Assembly (NCBI GenBank): GCA_025345505.1
Contig: JANVCC010000130.1
Coordinates: forward strand, 5,957,366 to 6,021,365
DNA from: Todiramphus chloris collaris
Taxonomy: Eukaryota; Chordata; Aves; Coraciiformes; Alcedinidae
Direction: 5' to 3'
Length of the DNA: 64,000 nt
Below the pieces are notes generated by a model. That model ran no database searches. It worked only from the letters and a program-made list of their open reading frames with translations, and was not told the origin of the DNA. Numbering within the stretch: position 1 is the stretch's first letter; each line of letters begins with the position of its first letter. This document shows positions 11,035-23,036 of this stretch, one piece after another. The position numbers were made by a program, and so were the translations under genes.

Positions 11035-14000
11035 CAGCTAAGACCTGGTGTAATTTTGGTGACTTCTGAGGAGTGGACCTAGATTTACACCTCTGTAAAT
11101 GACAAGCTTAATTAGGCCTGTTGTGTCGCTTGCTTAAATTCCTATGGGCTCAGCTTTTTAGATTGCTTCCTAGGACTTTAGTCAACCTTAGATAAGGCAG
11201 CATTTAAAGAAAATGCTTAGTGCTGAGTTAATACTGTTTCCTTTGAAATTAAGTATGAGTTTTGAAAATCCTATCAGGGCTGTCCAGCATGCTGAAGCCA
11301 ACATGATTAATTTTGCTTAAGTACATTGGCACACTAGGTACAGCGCCTTAAATTTGTGTGAATGCAATGTAAAAGCAGGAGCCAAGGTTTCTTTCTGAAC
11401 AGTGAAGCATCGACGTCGGATTAAGATGTCTTGATTCAGACATGCTGCTGAATAAGACAACGGCATGTTGCTGGAGCGGCTCTGGAGAGATGAGCTTGCT
11501 GATGGCTTGTTTACTCTTTGTGGAAAGCTTCTCTTCAAGGGAAAAATCACATCTCTAAAGATAAAATGATATGAAATTGCAGTTTAGGATTGTGTGAAGC
11601 TATTATATATTATAAGGTGTGAGAGGGATAAATATTGGCAAACAGGAGGCGCAGCAGCAGAACGGTGTAATCTTCCCTTCAGTATAAGCCACTTAAATTC
11701 ACCTACCAGGCAGGTCCTCTGAGGCACTACCATTCATGGCTGTGCTCTGGAGAGAATTATTTCAGCTATGATCTGAAAGGCTGCCAACCTGCAAGGTGCT
11801 GGCCTGCTAGTGGTTCACATATTTTTATCACAGATTTCTGGAGTTCTCTCCTGAGTTATTTTAAAGTACGACAGAAGAAGCCCCACATCCTTGAAATTAA
11901 AGGACATTGTCAAATTGCAGTAAAACTTTTGCCTCTTTCATTTACCAATTTGAAAGGGACTCTGTTTTTCCCCTAGAACTATGCAACTAGTCAAGATCAA
12001 AGTACAAAGAAATCTGCAGTGATTTAATTATTTATTATTTAGAAAATGAAATGGTGAGTAGCAGAGGAAGGGCAATTCAGCTTTTACTGAAGCAGCTATG
12101 TTGTTTTCTCCGAATTCTTGTGTCATTGAACAGATCAGTTGTGGCCATGAGCTAAACAGATGGGTGTAAATGCAGGACCATCCCTCTCCTGAGGCAGTTC
12201 CTTGTTGTGGTCCTGCTTCAGATTGATGCTGGGGCTGGACCACGGCTGCTGCTTGTGATGCAGGACCAAGCATGGAAGGGCAGTACCAGGAGACAAGGAT
12301 GAATGGGAGGCAGCACTTAGCACAGCACAGTTACTGTAGCAAAAACTGTGAAACTAACTGCAATATATGATACAGATCAAGACACAACAATAGCCCCAAA
12401 TCCTTTCCTTTTGCATATAAATTCCTAAAGGAGTAGTAAACCATGTTTTGTATGATGCCAGCTGTAGAGAGAAAAATGCAGTAAGTTCTCCTGCTGTTTT
12501 TCTTTCTCTGTATATAAAGGTATGTTTTCTCTCACAAGAACAGGTCTAAATATCCCATTAATGCCTTATGTGTAATATTAGCAAAACCCTTTTCAAGTTA
12601 GATTACAGTATTTTGATTCGTTACTCATCAGTATGTGTAATTATCATTTAAAAATGTTATGAAGGACTGATGAAGGGAAGCAGGTGTTTAAACATGTGGT
12701 ACCAGTAGTTTGATAAAGCGTTTAATTCTCTTGATTTGTGCTTTTTAAAGACATCTATTCAAAGAGGGAAAACAATGAGCTACTATATAGTCATGAGTGT
12801 TTGCAAAAGAAAGAAAAAAGTAAATTTTTGCAGCAAATACTTTTTAATTAAAAAGGGTGAGCTTTTTAATGGTAATATAACATTATATGAAGATAGAGGA
12901 GATAATGAGGTGTGTTAGGATTTTAGATAGAAATTGAAATCCTCACATGGGCTTTATACCTGTAAAATGTTTCTGCATATTAGAGCAATGAAAATCACAG
13001 CTTGGTCCTGAAAAGCCAAGTATGATTTTTGAAGTCCATACACTGGAGAGTGCTGCTCCCAGGAGGTGGCTACCAGGACCATAGGGAGGGCCAGCACAGA
13101 GCCATGGGTGAGGGGATGCCCACCTTGCCTGCCCCATTCTGGGCTTAGCTGTGTCCATTACCTCTGAGAGGGTCAGCATCCCTGCTGTAGAACATCAGGG
13201 AGAGGGAGACATCTCTTCAGAGTTTATGTGTCAGAGGTTGGGATCTTCAGGACGGAACAGCACTGTGGACTTCTGCACAACTGTCTCATTGAATGAGAAA
13301 AGTCCCACTTACCTCCAGGTAATGCTTTCTGGGAAGAGGTGTTTGAAAAACCTCCATGGCTGTGAGCTGAACTTTACCAGTAGCAGTGGTCTCCCTGGCC
13401 ATCACAGTTTGTCTTTTCATAATTATTTTTATTTATCTACCAAATTTTAATTAAGATAGGTTAATAAATAATCTTTTAAAAATAATCTTTATTTGAGTTA
13501 AAAAAAGATGTGTCTTTTTTTTTTTTTTTTTAATTATTCTTTCAGCAGGTTTTTCTCTAGTGTCCAAAATAAACAAAAATGAACTATTTTGCCTTCTGAA
13601 GCAGCAGTTTTTGTATGGAGGTCTAGCAGGCACTCGTGTAGCCAGAGCAGACTGTTTGAAACAGTTCTATAGTGCAGCAGTGCCAGCACTGAACTTCCTT
13701 TGAACAGCAATGTAGCACATCTGGCTCTTCTTTTTCTGTATCAGGTGGGCTGAGGTTTATGAGGTGATTCAGGACACCCGTATTTAGTCTTTTAGCTCTG
13801 TTTTATTGTTGAAGGCCATTCTAAATATCCTGGCTGATTCCGGTGTTAATGCTGCAGCCTGACAGTTCTTCCAGGAGAGACTTTCCTGCCTGTTGATGGA
13901 GGAGTGGCAGGTATCTCCAGCGGGACGGCAGTTCAGCCGTGTCTCCCAGTCCTGTTGCAGCTCTGGTGACTTCATATCTCTTTTTTTATCACTCTTCAAC

Positions 14001-17000
14001 TAGTATTCATCTAGTTCCATGGTACTTCACTTGCTGTGTTTCTGAAGTACCATTCTCTGCATGAAAGAAACCTATGGTTACAAATAGGGTGATTGTTCTT
14101 CTGAGACGCAAAAGGGGGTTTGCATGAGCAATTGTGTTATTGCCTTTGTAACTTGCTCCAAAGCAAGCAAATCTATGCCCTGCCTTATGGTGAAAGCCAT
14201 TGTAAGTGATCCTAATGATCCCTGTCAGCCATAAAATGCACACATAAAAAATAAACATAAGGTAGTGTTTCATGATTACACCTGTGTTTCTCTGCCTGAT
14301 AATTTTGTTTTCCCTGCATGATATTAGGTTATTCACGAAAATGGTGTCTTTTCAAAATGACTTACTTTATGGGAAACCTTAGTATTTCTTTTCCTCTGTT
14401 TACTTTGTCTCCTAATTGCTATTACGTATCATTAACATGGAGGCTAAAATTATTGTACCTACTGGACCAAATAAGCTGAATTTTTTCTTTCATTTCTCAT
14501 TGATTACCTTGTTCAAATTAGTTCTTGGCATGTTTGACAGGTATAGAAATATTCCATCTTGCTTGTGCTTTGCTTTAATTAGGCAAATTTATTTATTATT
14601 TCAAGGATAATGCTTACAGTGAACCAAACTGCTTCGAGCAGAGGTGACTGTATATACTGAATCAGGCCCTGGGCCGAGGCAGTTCGGAGATCCTGTGTCA
14701 GCTCTTATTGGTTGCCTTGCAGACTCATGTCTCCTACCTTTTAGCATGACAGACAACCTGAGCAAGGTGTTATTCTGCTCAGCAATCTGTCTATCTTTTA
14801 AGGATTTCAGTGTGAATCCCATAAGGCTGAGACTGTAAAGCTGTAGTTTTCTTTGTGATAGGCTCTCACTCATCGTCTCCTCCTGCCAGAAGTAAAATGA
14901 AGTAAATATAACCAGAACAGTAGGATATCTGTGTTTTATAAATATTCCCCAGTTGCTAAGAACTTTTCCTTGGTAATATGGGTGTCAAGCGCTTTCACTG
15001 AGGATCTTCTTTGCTCTGTACATGCAATTGGCTCGCTTTTCACCTCTAGCACACATCATGCCTAATCGAGCCTTTCAGCTATCATAAAGCACTATATGGA
15101 ATTTGCATGTGGAGGTGGCTGTGCAAATGGCAACTCCTTTAAAGGCTGTATTCCAGTTAAGGAAGGGGTTTAGGAATAAATACAGGTGATCAGCAATGAC
15201 TTTGTCCAAGCGACCTACTCCCCGGCTTGCCAGGTGTCTGGTGCCTGGGGCTCGTGAGATCTGTGCTAACATTGTGCTGAACTGCCTTCTATTTTATTTT
15301 TTTTCTTGAAGGCTTAAAGAGTGTGTTTCTACAGCCCTCAGCATTGGTAGTTGTCCTGTTATTTTTCAGTATAGGTAGGGCCTTGCTCGGGCACAGAGAT
15401 CACCCCTAAAGCTCCTGGGAAACATGCTTGGCAGAGGGTCATTGTAGGGGAGCAGCTGCTGCAGTTTCAGGCATCCAAGCCTGAAAAGGATTCCCTACTC
15501 TGAATCCTCTGCCAGAGATGTTTCTCTCTTTTGATGTATGTTATATGGAGTTTAGGAAGCTGAGCCGCCTTATTTAAGCAACTAAATATGGACCCTGCTC
15601 CTTAACTGTCCTGAGGGTTCTGTCAAAGACAGACCCCTGCTACATGCACGTTGTGGGACCCATCGGTGACAACACGGCTTCCAGCTCCCTCCCCTGCTGC
15701 CTGCAGTGCCAGCTCTGCTTCTGCTACCTGCTCCTCCTGACCGAGGGGCTTCTTCTTCCCCAGAGTACCTTCCAGCCTGCTGGAGACAGTACCTGTGAGT
15801 TCAGCCCCTTCCTTCAGATGATGTCTGCTACATTATACAGTGAGAAGTTATCAGGGCACAGAGCTCATTTGGCCCATAATGTCAGTGGTGTGACACCCAG
15901 AAAAGCACCAGCTTTTGTGATGAAATATTACCATTTTGTCAGAGGGCTCCAACACTTAAAAGTTAACTGGGCTGACTTCAGAGGGAGGGGAGGGCTTTGG
16001 GCACTCTGCGGACACTCAGTCATTTTAATATGGCTTTTGTGTCTTCATAAAAAAATGTAACTTCTGGTGTCAGTTGCATGAGAGTTGATGTTTAACTTTT
16101 TGGCCTTTAAGAAATTATAGTTTGACATAAAGTTTAACTTTCCTGGGTAATGAAATTATCATGAGGGAACAGCCCAAGTAAATAATAAATACAATAACTC
16201 TTCTTTCCCTGTTCTGTGCTTTTACTATTCATAATTTTTAGAACCATAGATATTAGATACACTTACGTAAGACTTAACGAACAGTAATTATCTTTTGGCT
16301 AAAGAAATAGCCCAAACGAATGCTAAGCTGCATTATCGCTTGGCTTCTGACATGAGCTGATAATCAGATTTTCCTGCTTAAATCCATGGTGCTTGAACAA
16401 TGCTACCCACTGTCTGTCCTTCCCGATATTACCCTTAATTAGAAAGAACAGAAACACAAATCTGAATTATTTCAAAATCTGGTTTCCATGGTCAGTGGTT
16501 GGAAGGGCTTAACTTTATTACAAATAAACCTGGCTTTATTTACTAATGAAATCTGAAATGCTAGGCCTGTAATAGTAGATAGTCTATTAGTATGGTGTTT
16601 ACATGCTGAAAAATCTTGTGTGGGTAAAGTATTTTGTAATAAATCGTTAAGTAATTGAATTGTGATTCTTTTATCCAATTAATAAAGCAGAAAAGGAGAC
16701 CCATAGGAAGCCCTATACCATAGTTTAGGCAAGCAATGGTACATTGTTCTCTAGTCTTGCTTTTTGTATGTAAGACTTTTTTTTAAAGATGCATTTGGCA
16801 AATGTCTGTTTCTGTCTTTCCATACATATGAGGTTTTGATTTGTATTTTCTCCTAATCCTTTATGTTTACTGGCTGGTTGTTTCTGAACACTTCACACTA
16901 AAAACTTATTTATTTTTCATTTTTTATATATATGGAGAAATCATTGTATTTAGTTCTTTCTACTTAATTAGAGGATTTGAAGCCCCTTTTTCACCTCTAA

Positions 17001-18314
17001 ATAAAATCTTTTAATTTGCAGTGACAACATTGATTCTTTATAAAACTCCAGAAAGATTATTTTATGCTACCTGATCTCTTTTACTTCTCGCTGATATAAT
17101 TGCAAATTTGCTTCCCTAGTTACTACTGTGGTAAAACATAGCTGTAGAAAAGTGTAACTTTAAATCTACCACAAAACCAGAGGAGTAAGAATACATGAAT
17201 AATTTATTTAGTGCATGATTTTTGTTGCATAACATATATATATGTAGCACTTGTTAATGTACCAACATGCACACAAAGCTTATATCAATAGTTGGAGTTT
17301 TCTGCAGTGTTTTCAAGCTATCTTAATTTTCTAGAAAAACTTCATACATCTTCAATAGTTATTTCATTGATAATAAACAGTTATTTAAGAGAAAAGCCAG
17401 GAAGAAAACTGCAGTGTTCTTGGCAAGCCAACAATTGAAAAGTACAGGTGCTAGGAGCGGGTATAGGCCTAAAGTAAATAGTTATGTTGGGTTGTTTTTT
17501 TTTAGTCAAAAGAAGGTACCTTTCATTCTGAGAAATTTATTTCTTTTAAATATTTGCAATCCACAACCGATAGCACATAACGCCACTTTTCTTTTTTCCT
17601 TGACAAGGGGAATAGCCTGTGGCAACAAGCAGATGCTTGAGTGGGCTGTGTGGCATGAGGTGTACCATCAGCCAAGAAAATCAATATTTACTGTTCTAGT
17701 ATCTTTGTGGTGTGGGAGTTTGCCTTGTTTAAAAAGAGGATTGTGTATAACATATAAGGCCTTGCTTTTAGTTAATCAAAAGAGGGGTATTATTGAAAAG
17801 GGCACGTTCTTTACAATGAGTCACACTTAACCCTCCATGTCCTATAGTCCCAGTCTGTTCATTTATTATGCAAAAGAAATCAAAGTGTAATCAGCGGAAT
17901 GGTTAGATCCAAGAGGTGCTTGCAGTCATTCTCTTCTTTAAAAACGTTTGTTGCAGCATAATAAATATTCCTAATAACAACAGTAAAAAAAGGTCTTTGC
18001 TGACCAGCAGGGTGGGTGCCCAGCCACCATCAAAGCCCCCCAGACTGATGCATCTTTATGGCTTATGAGAGCACAGTTCTCCTGGTGGGGACTGAGCAAG
18101 GGCCAGCGGAGGGATGCACCAAACCTGCACTGTGGACACGTGCTGAAATACAGGTCTGTGCACTACTTAGGGAAATAAACTTTTATTCTCAAGGAAACAT
18201 TTGTAATGAATAATTCAATTAAGAAATCTCTGAAATAGTTTCCCAGTAATAATGGTTTACTTTTTGAGATTACATTTTACTGGAAAGACTCAGATCTCTG
18301 TTTTGCATTGACAA
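11035..18314. other. Non-coding unique DNA
   Basis: More than 7 kb without a recognised gene. Two frames of 138 codons (15644-16060 and 17414-17830, plus strand) are the longest, but neither shows a domain, coherent composition or splice context; open frames of this length are expected by chance in 64 kb. T17 lies at 13515-13531. Part of 11.09-11.56 kb has the look of conserved regulatory DNA and is listed separately. Confidence 0.5.
11090..11560. promoter_or_regulatory. Candidate conserved non-coding element
   Basis: This stretch directly follows the CR1 but has no repeat character. It is unusually even in composition and retains CpGs in a CpG-poor window (ATCGACGTCGG near 11409, ACAACGGCATG near 11460, GGAGCGGC near 11472). 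It also holds AT-rich homeodomain-like cores such as CATGATTAATTTTGC. Retained CpGs with no open frame are what I would expect of an old constrained element, but this is a visual judgement only. Confidence 0.25.
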
Positions 18315-18336
18315 CCCCCCCCCCCCCCCCCCCCCC
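18315..18336 (+). repeat. Poly-C tract (C22)
   Basis: An uninterrupted run of 22 cytosines, flanked by ACAA on the left and TTCC on the right. Long poly-C/poly-G runs are rare compared with poly-A/T in vertebrate DNA. The G strand can fold as a quadruplex and the C strand as an i-motif. The tract length is also a likely site of sequencing or assembly error. Confidence 0.98.
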
Positions 18337-21300
18337 TTCCACTCTATGTTATTAAAAGAGAGGAGTTTAATCCATTGTGATAAATTCTCATACTACCTTT
18401 TCCTGTACTGAGCCTTTCATCTGTAATTTTTTAATTCATAGTGGGGAACTATAAACAAGGAAAACAGATGCTAGAGATGGGTATAGGGAATCTATGAAGT
18501 TTGCTGGCCAATTTGGTGAAACGGAAAGGTACTTATGGTATGGAAATTATTGTTCATTTCACTGTTCAGCTTTGTTCTTCTCTTTCTTCTTCTATGGTTT
18601 ATTAGGCAGAAGCTGTTTACAATGCCACACTTTAACTTCTGTTTATGGGCTTCAGTTATGCAGGAGCATAAACCTCTACTGTATAAAACTCTTGATCCTG
18701 TAGAAAGCTTTCAGATTTGTCAGAAACTATGAGAGCTTCTCACAGTGTAATGAAAAAGTGGAGTGATGGAGAGTAATAAGTAAGAGTTCCTAAGTCAGCT
18801 GTCTTCCTGCTTTACACTTCACTTGCTTTTCTTTTGTCTTCTTTGCTAGGATTGCAGGATTTGGGAATCCAAAGGGGAAGAGGGAGTCAGTGTGCAAGTA
18901 AAGGATGGAAATATTTTTAAACATGTTATGCACAGAGAACAAGAGCCTGTGGAAAAGGGTGCTAAAGGAGCATGTTCAGTTTCCCAGGAGCTTGGGAGCT
19001 GCATTACCCCAGATGTTTTCCACTTAGCTGCTCTTTCCACTAACTCCCTGTGAGTTTTGCCCCCTGGTGAGTCAAATCTGGGAGGGGGTTCCCCTTCTCA
19101 GAAGAATATATGTGAACATCCAGGTAATAAATTTGTGTTTTTAATGAAGGAAGGCTTAGGATGTTATCATTGTGGAGTGTTGTTATTTGACTTCTTTAAG
19201 ATGAAAATATAATACATAAGAGAGTTTAGACGTATGTTGGTAGTGTGGGTACACAAATACAAGTTCTATGCAAAAGCATTCAGTGTTTAGTGTTGAACAG
19301 GACTCAAAGTGGAGATGAGTTATTTGCTATAACTTCATTTGTACAATGAAATTATGCTTGCATTGTGTGTGGTAGCATCATCCTGTGATATAGACCTGCA
19401 TTAACATCAGACCATATACCTCTTTTACGGTAAACTTTTAAATTTCAACAATTGTGAATGAATAAAATAAAAATCATATGGCAATTAATTCCTTTTTCTT
19501 GCTTATTATCTGTATAAACACATCATATGTTGCTTATTGAATCACTTTCCTGCTACTCTTGTCTTTTTCAACAATGATGGCTATAAATTACCTAAGCATA
19601 CCAGTACATTTTTTCATGCTAAGAACTATTTCAATTATCTGGTTTAATCTTGTGCATAGTCCAGTCCTGGTGGATGGCAGTAGCACTGGAGCAGAACAGT
19701 CTAATCTCCATTTAAAGAATTCTTGAGTGAGGATACCACTGTATTTCCCCCAGCCCAACTCTCCCCAACAGCTGTGTCATCCTCTGAACCTTATTCTCTA
19801 CATCCACCTTCCTGCTTGTGGATAATACTGGGCATTTATTGAACTCTTCAAGTTAGTCATCTTCAAGATAATTTTTGCAGGTAGGAATTCTGGCCTTTCT
19901 CTCCTGCCGTGTTGTAGCTGAGGAAAGCTTTCATTGTGGTTTGTCTTTTCTGTATAACTCTGACACAAAATTCCCCTTTTTTTCAAGATGTGCTGGAAAT
20001 GCAGTAGAAACATATCATACTGATTTCCACAAATACCATATTCTATGTCTTGGAACAAGCCATGGTGCTATCTTGCCATGCAGAACCTACTTCAGAATAT
20101 TTCCTTGAGTTGTTAGGACTCAGCAGGAGGGACTATGTAACCTTTTAGCTTACTCTGAAAAGCAGAAGATCTGGTTTGTTCCTAGTAGTCTAGGGTCAAA
20201 TGTTTGCTCAGTGAGGAGCAAGATATGTTCTGTATAGTCTCCAGCTTCAAAGGAGAATTGATGTGAGGCCAAATGAAAAGCACTTCCGAAATTTCTCCCA
20301 GCAGACTAAAGGCTCCAGTTTATCTCAAAGTATTGCTAAGAGGGCAGAGATTCATCACAGGGAGTCTTGAAAAAAAGTTCATATTTAGGAACTGCCTCAA
20401 ATCCTTAGCAATAAGGTGGGGTTTTTTTGGAAGGTATGTCTAGAATGGTAAGGGTGGTGTAATTTCTCTGGATTTTTGTCTTCTAGCCTTAGAGATGTGA
20501 GAATTTTCTGAAATGTGTTTTGAAAGTGACAGAAAAAAATGTGTCTTAAGCATGTAATTTCCAGCAATATGTGATGCAAAACGAAAATATGTTCTTTGTG
20601 TTAGGTTATAAGGTTGTTTAGCATTAATTCATAAAGTATTTGTGTTCTCAGACTGCATCTGTGTATAGGTTGCAAGTTAAATGTCTGACATAGAGAAGAC
20701 TGATATAAACAGACATGAAAACTAGTTGATTCCTGTACATGGGAAAACAGACAGGTTGGAGCATTCTGAGTGCTTTTCAAATTTTTATAGGGACTAACTT
20801 CACCCTGTGTGTGTAAATAAGTTGTTGTTCCTAGAATAACAGGGAAAGTAATTTATTGATACATTGATTATCAGATATTGCTGTGGCAATTTTAAATCTT
20901 TATTCATTATTATAAAGTATGGACAACCTACTCTTAAAGTTGCATGCTACTATCGGTAATTGAAGGAAACAAGGATATGCTGACAGATTCAGTTTTTTTC
21001 TATTTGCTGTCAGTCACAGGCAGAATCTTCTTTTTAACAGTTTTATCTGTAACATGTTAGTGCTTCTGAGAAGAGTGTCAAGGAAAACAAGTTCACTTTG
21101 CTAATGTGGAAAGATTTAGACTGTTTTCTCAAGAAATAGCAGTGCTCCCTGAGAGCAGGGACAAGATCTCAAGCAGGATTTATGCCTCTATCCAGGATTT
21201 GCCTGAACTTTGCCAAGTGTAATTCCAAAAAAAAATAAAAAAGGGAAAAGCCTGTGCTTAGGGAATGATTAGGCAGCTAAATTCTCTTGGAAAAGTCCAC

Positions 21301-21446
21301 AGACACTGAAAGGTCCCTCCCTTGCATCCCTCTGAGCCTCTCTCACAAGGGCTGCCTGCCCAGGCAGAGCTCCAATGGTGCAGGGCTGACAGCCCAGGGA
21401 CCTGGGATGTGTTCAGGTAGTCACTTATTATGGCTGGGGAGCACAG
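18337..21446. other. Non-coding unique DNA
   Basis: No gene, CR1 or LTR piece recognised. Short frames on both strands carry no domain. AT-rich throughout with ordinary short homopolymers. Confidence 0.5.
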
Positions 21447-21524
21447 GGGTGACTGAAAAAAAAAAAATAAAAAAAAATATATATACACACATATATACAC
21501 ATATATATATATATGGGTGACTGA
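21447..21524. mobile_element. A-rich/TA-CA insertion flanked by a 10-bp target site duplication
   Basis: The 10-mer GGGTGACTGA occurs at 21447-21456 and again at 21515-21524. Between the copies lies a 58-bp insert consisting only of an A-rich run (A12, T, A9) followed by alternating TA and CA dinucleotides. A direct repeat flanking pure tail sequence is what a retrotransposition event leaves when only the poly(A)/microsatellite tail was integrated. Replication slippage alone would not duplicate the unique 10-mer. No source element body is left to identify. Confidence 0.7.
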
Positions 21525-22619
21525 AGATGCTGCACAACCACAGAGGCAACGCAGGAAGTTACAGAGCTTTGGATCCATTGTAACTCCTCTCTGCTAGCTG
21601 AGACTTGGTCATTCCCTGAGTTGCCTTCCTCCCTTTCACAGCAGATCACCCAAAGGCACAGCATTTCTTGTTGTCATGTGTGACTGACATTTACGCATTA
21701 TTATTTAGAGCTGAATTAACAGAATTGTGCCTCTCAGTTTAGACTGGTCAAGTTAGCCTTTGTATTTGATAGCATGCATTTTTTATCTTTTACCAAGCAT
21801 GGGAATGATGAAAGTCAGCTAATTTACCAAGAAGTTCACCTTGATTAAAAGGCAGGGTTAGGGAGTGGCAGGGAAAAGCTAGGTCCAAGAGGTGGGAGAG
21901 AAACAGATCACAGGAGAAAGAATAATGTATAAGGAAGCTTGCAGGTATAATTCAGAAATCTTAGGTAGAGACTACTGATTGCTTTTGAGTGTGGCAAAGA
22001 TGAATTCTGACACCATCATAGGAAATAAGCTGCAACAATATTAGCTAGAGTTTACTAACTCTGCTGCTCTTTAGATGCTTAGCAAATAAGTGGTCTTCTG
22101 AATGTGAGTGGGATGGCTCACTGGAAATCAGATCCTGATTTTTTTTGTCGAGCAGGCTGAAAGGTTGTCTTCTGGCTTTTAAATCCAGTTTTGTTATGGG
22201 AAACGCTGTTTCAGTAACTCTGAGTTCGAACAAGGGGAAATTCAAGCTCTGTACAGCAAAGCATTTGAGCACATAAAAAGTTAAATGCAAAGCAGTTAAG
22301 TCTGGGTTTGGCTTTAACCCTAGGCGTAGACTTAAGTATTTTGTCAGTTCCCATGTATGATGCCTGAATGCTTTGCCAAAAAGAAATTTGCTGAACTATG
22401 TTGTGGGGTTTTTTCCTTTTCTCCAACATAAATTTTGAATGTAGCCAGTGTTCCTATTTATTGTCTGGTTACTTTACACAGGTATGTGCTTGATTTATAG
22501 AAAGCCTGCTCAGCGGCATGACTGTCATTCAGGATTTGGCAGAAACAGCCTTCTATTATTTGGTAGCGGTTTGGTTTCTGGAGGGCAGGCTGTAGACACA
22601 AACAAGAGACGTAACCCTC
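21525..22619. other. Non-coding unique DNA
   Basis: No gene or mobile element recognised. Minus-strand frames of 72-81 codons at 22.0-22.4 kb have no domain. Confidence 0.5.
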
Positions 22620-23036
22620 TGAAACATTCACGCAGCATCCTTCAGGAAGGGGGGGAAGGTTATCCAAGTCCCCATGCTGCTGTACTCATATAAATGCTCC
22701 CTCTTTTGTTGCTGCTGGGCTCCAAAGAATAAAACCAAAACACAAAGCAGAGGCGGCACCACTGAGCGAATGCCACAGTGTTTCCTTAATCCATGTGGAT
22801 CAAAAACACGAACGTTTTGATTCTGTAAAGAATCTTCCTCAGCATGCTGGATTAATCACATGGATTAATAAAACACTGTTGCACTCACTCAGTGGTGCCT
22901 CCTCTGCTTTGTATTTTCTTTTATTATTCTTTGGAGCCCTGCAGGAACAAAAGACGGAGCATTTATAAGAGTACCATAGGCACTGGGAATTCTATAAACC
23001 TCTCCCTCTATAAGGTATGCTTCTTGAGTTTTTCCC
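22620..23036. repeat. Long imperfect inverted repeat (foldback element)
   Basis: Bases 22683-22797 are the reverse complement of 22857-22973 with about 13 mismatches and one 2-base gap, so roughly 88 percent identity by eye over 115 bp. Shared blocks include ATAAATGCTCC, GGGCTCCAAAGAAT, ACAAAGCAGAGG, GGCACCACTGAG, AACAGTGTTT/ACAGTGTTT and TTAATCCATGTG. The 59-base loop (22798-22856) contains its own stems: ATCAAAA/TTTTGAT at 22799-22821 and GATTCT/AGAATC at 22819-22834. Outside the inner arms, 22620-22682 still pairs with 22974-23036 at roughly 65 percent, and traces may go further. I do not recognise the element. It could be a MITE-like DNA transposon remnant, a local inverted duplication, or a hairpin-RNA locus. 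Transcribed, it would make a stem of more than 110 bp. Confidence 0.9.

Noticed and set aside
15644-16060. 138-codon plus-strand frame
   Set aside because: No domain or splice evidence; begins in a locally GC-rich patch with few stops.
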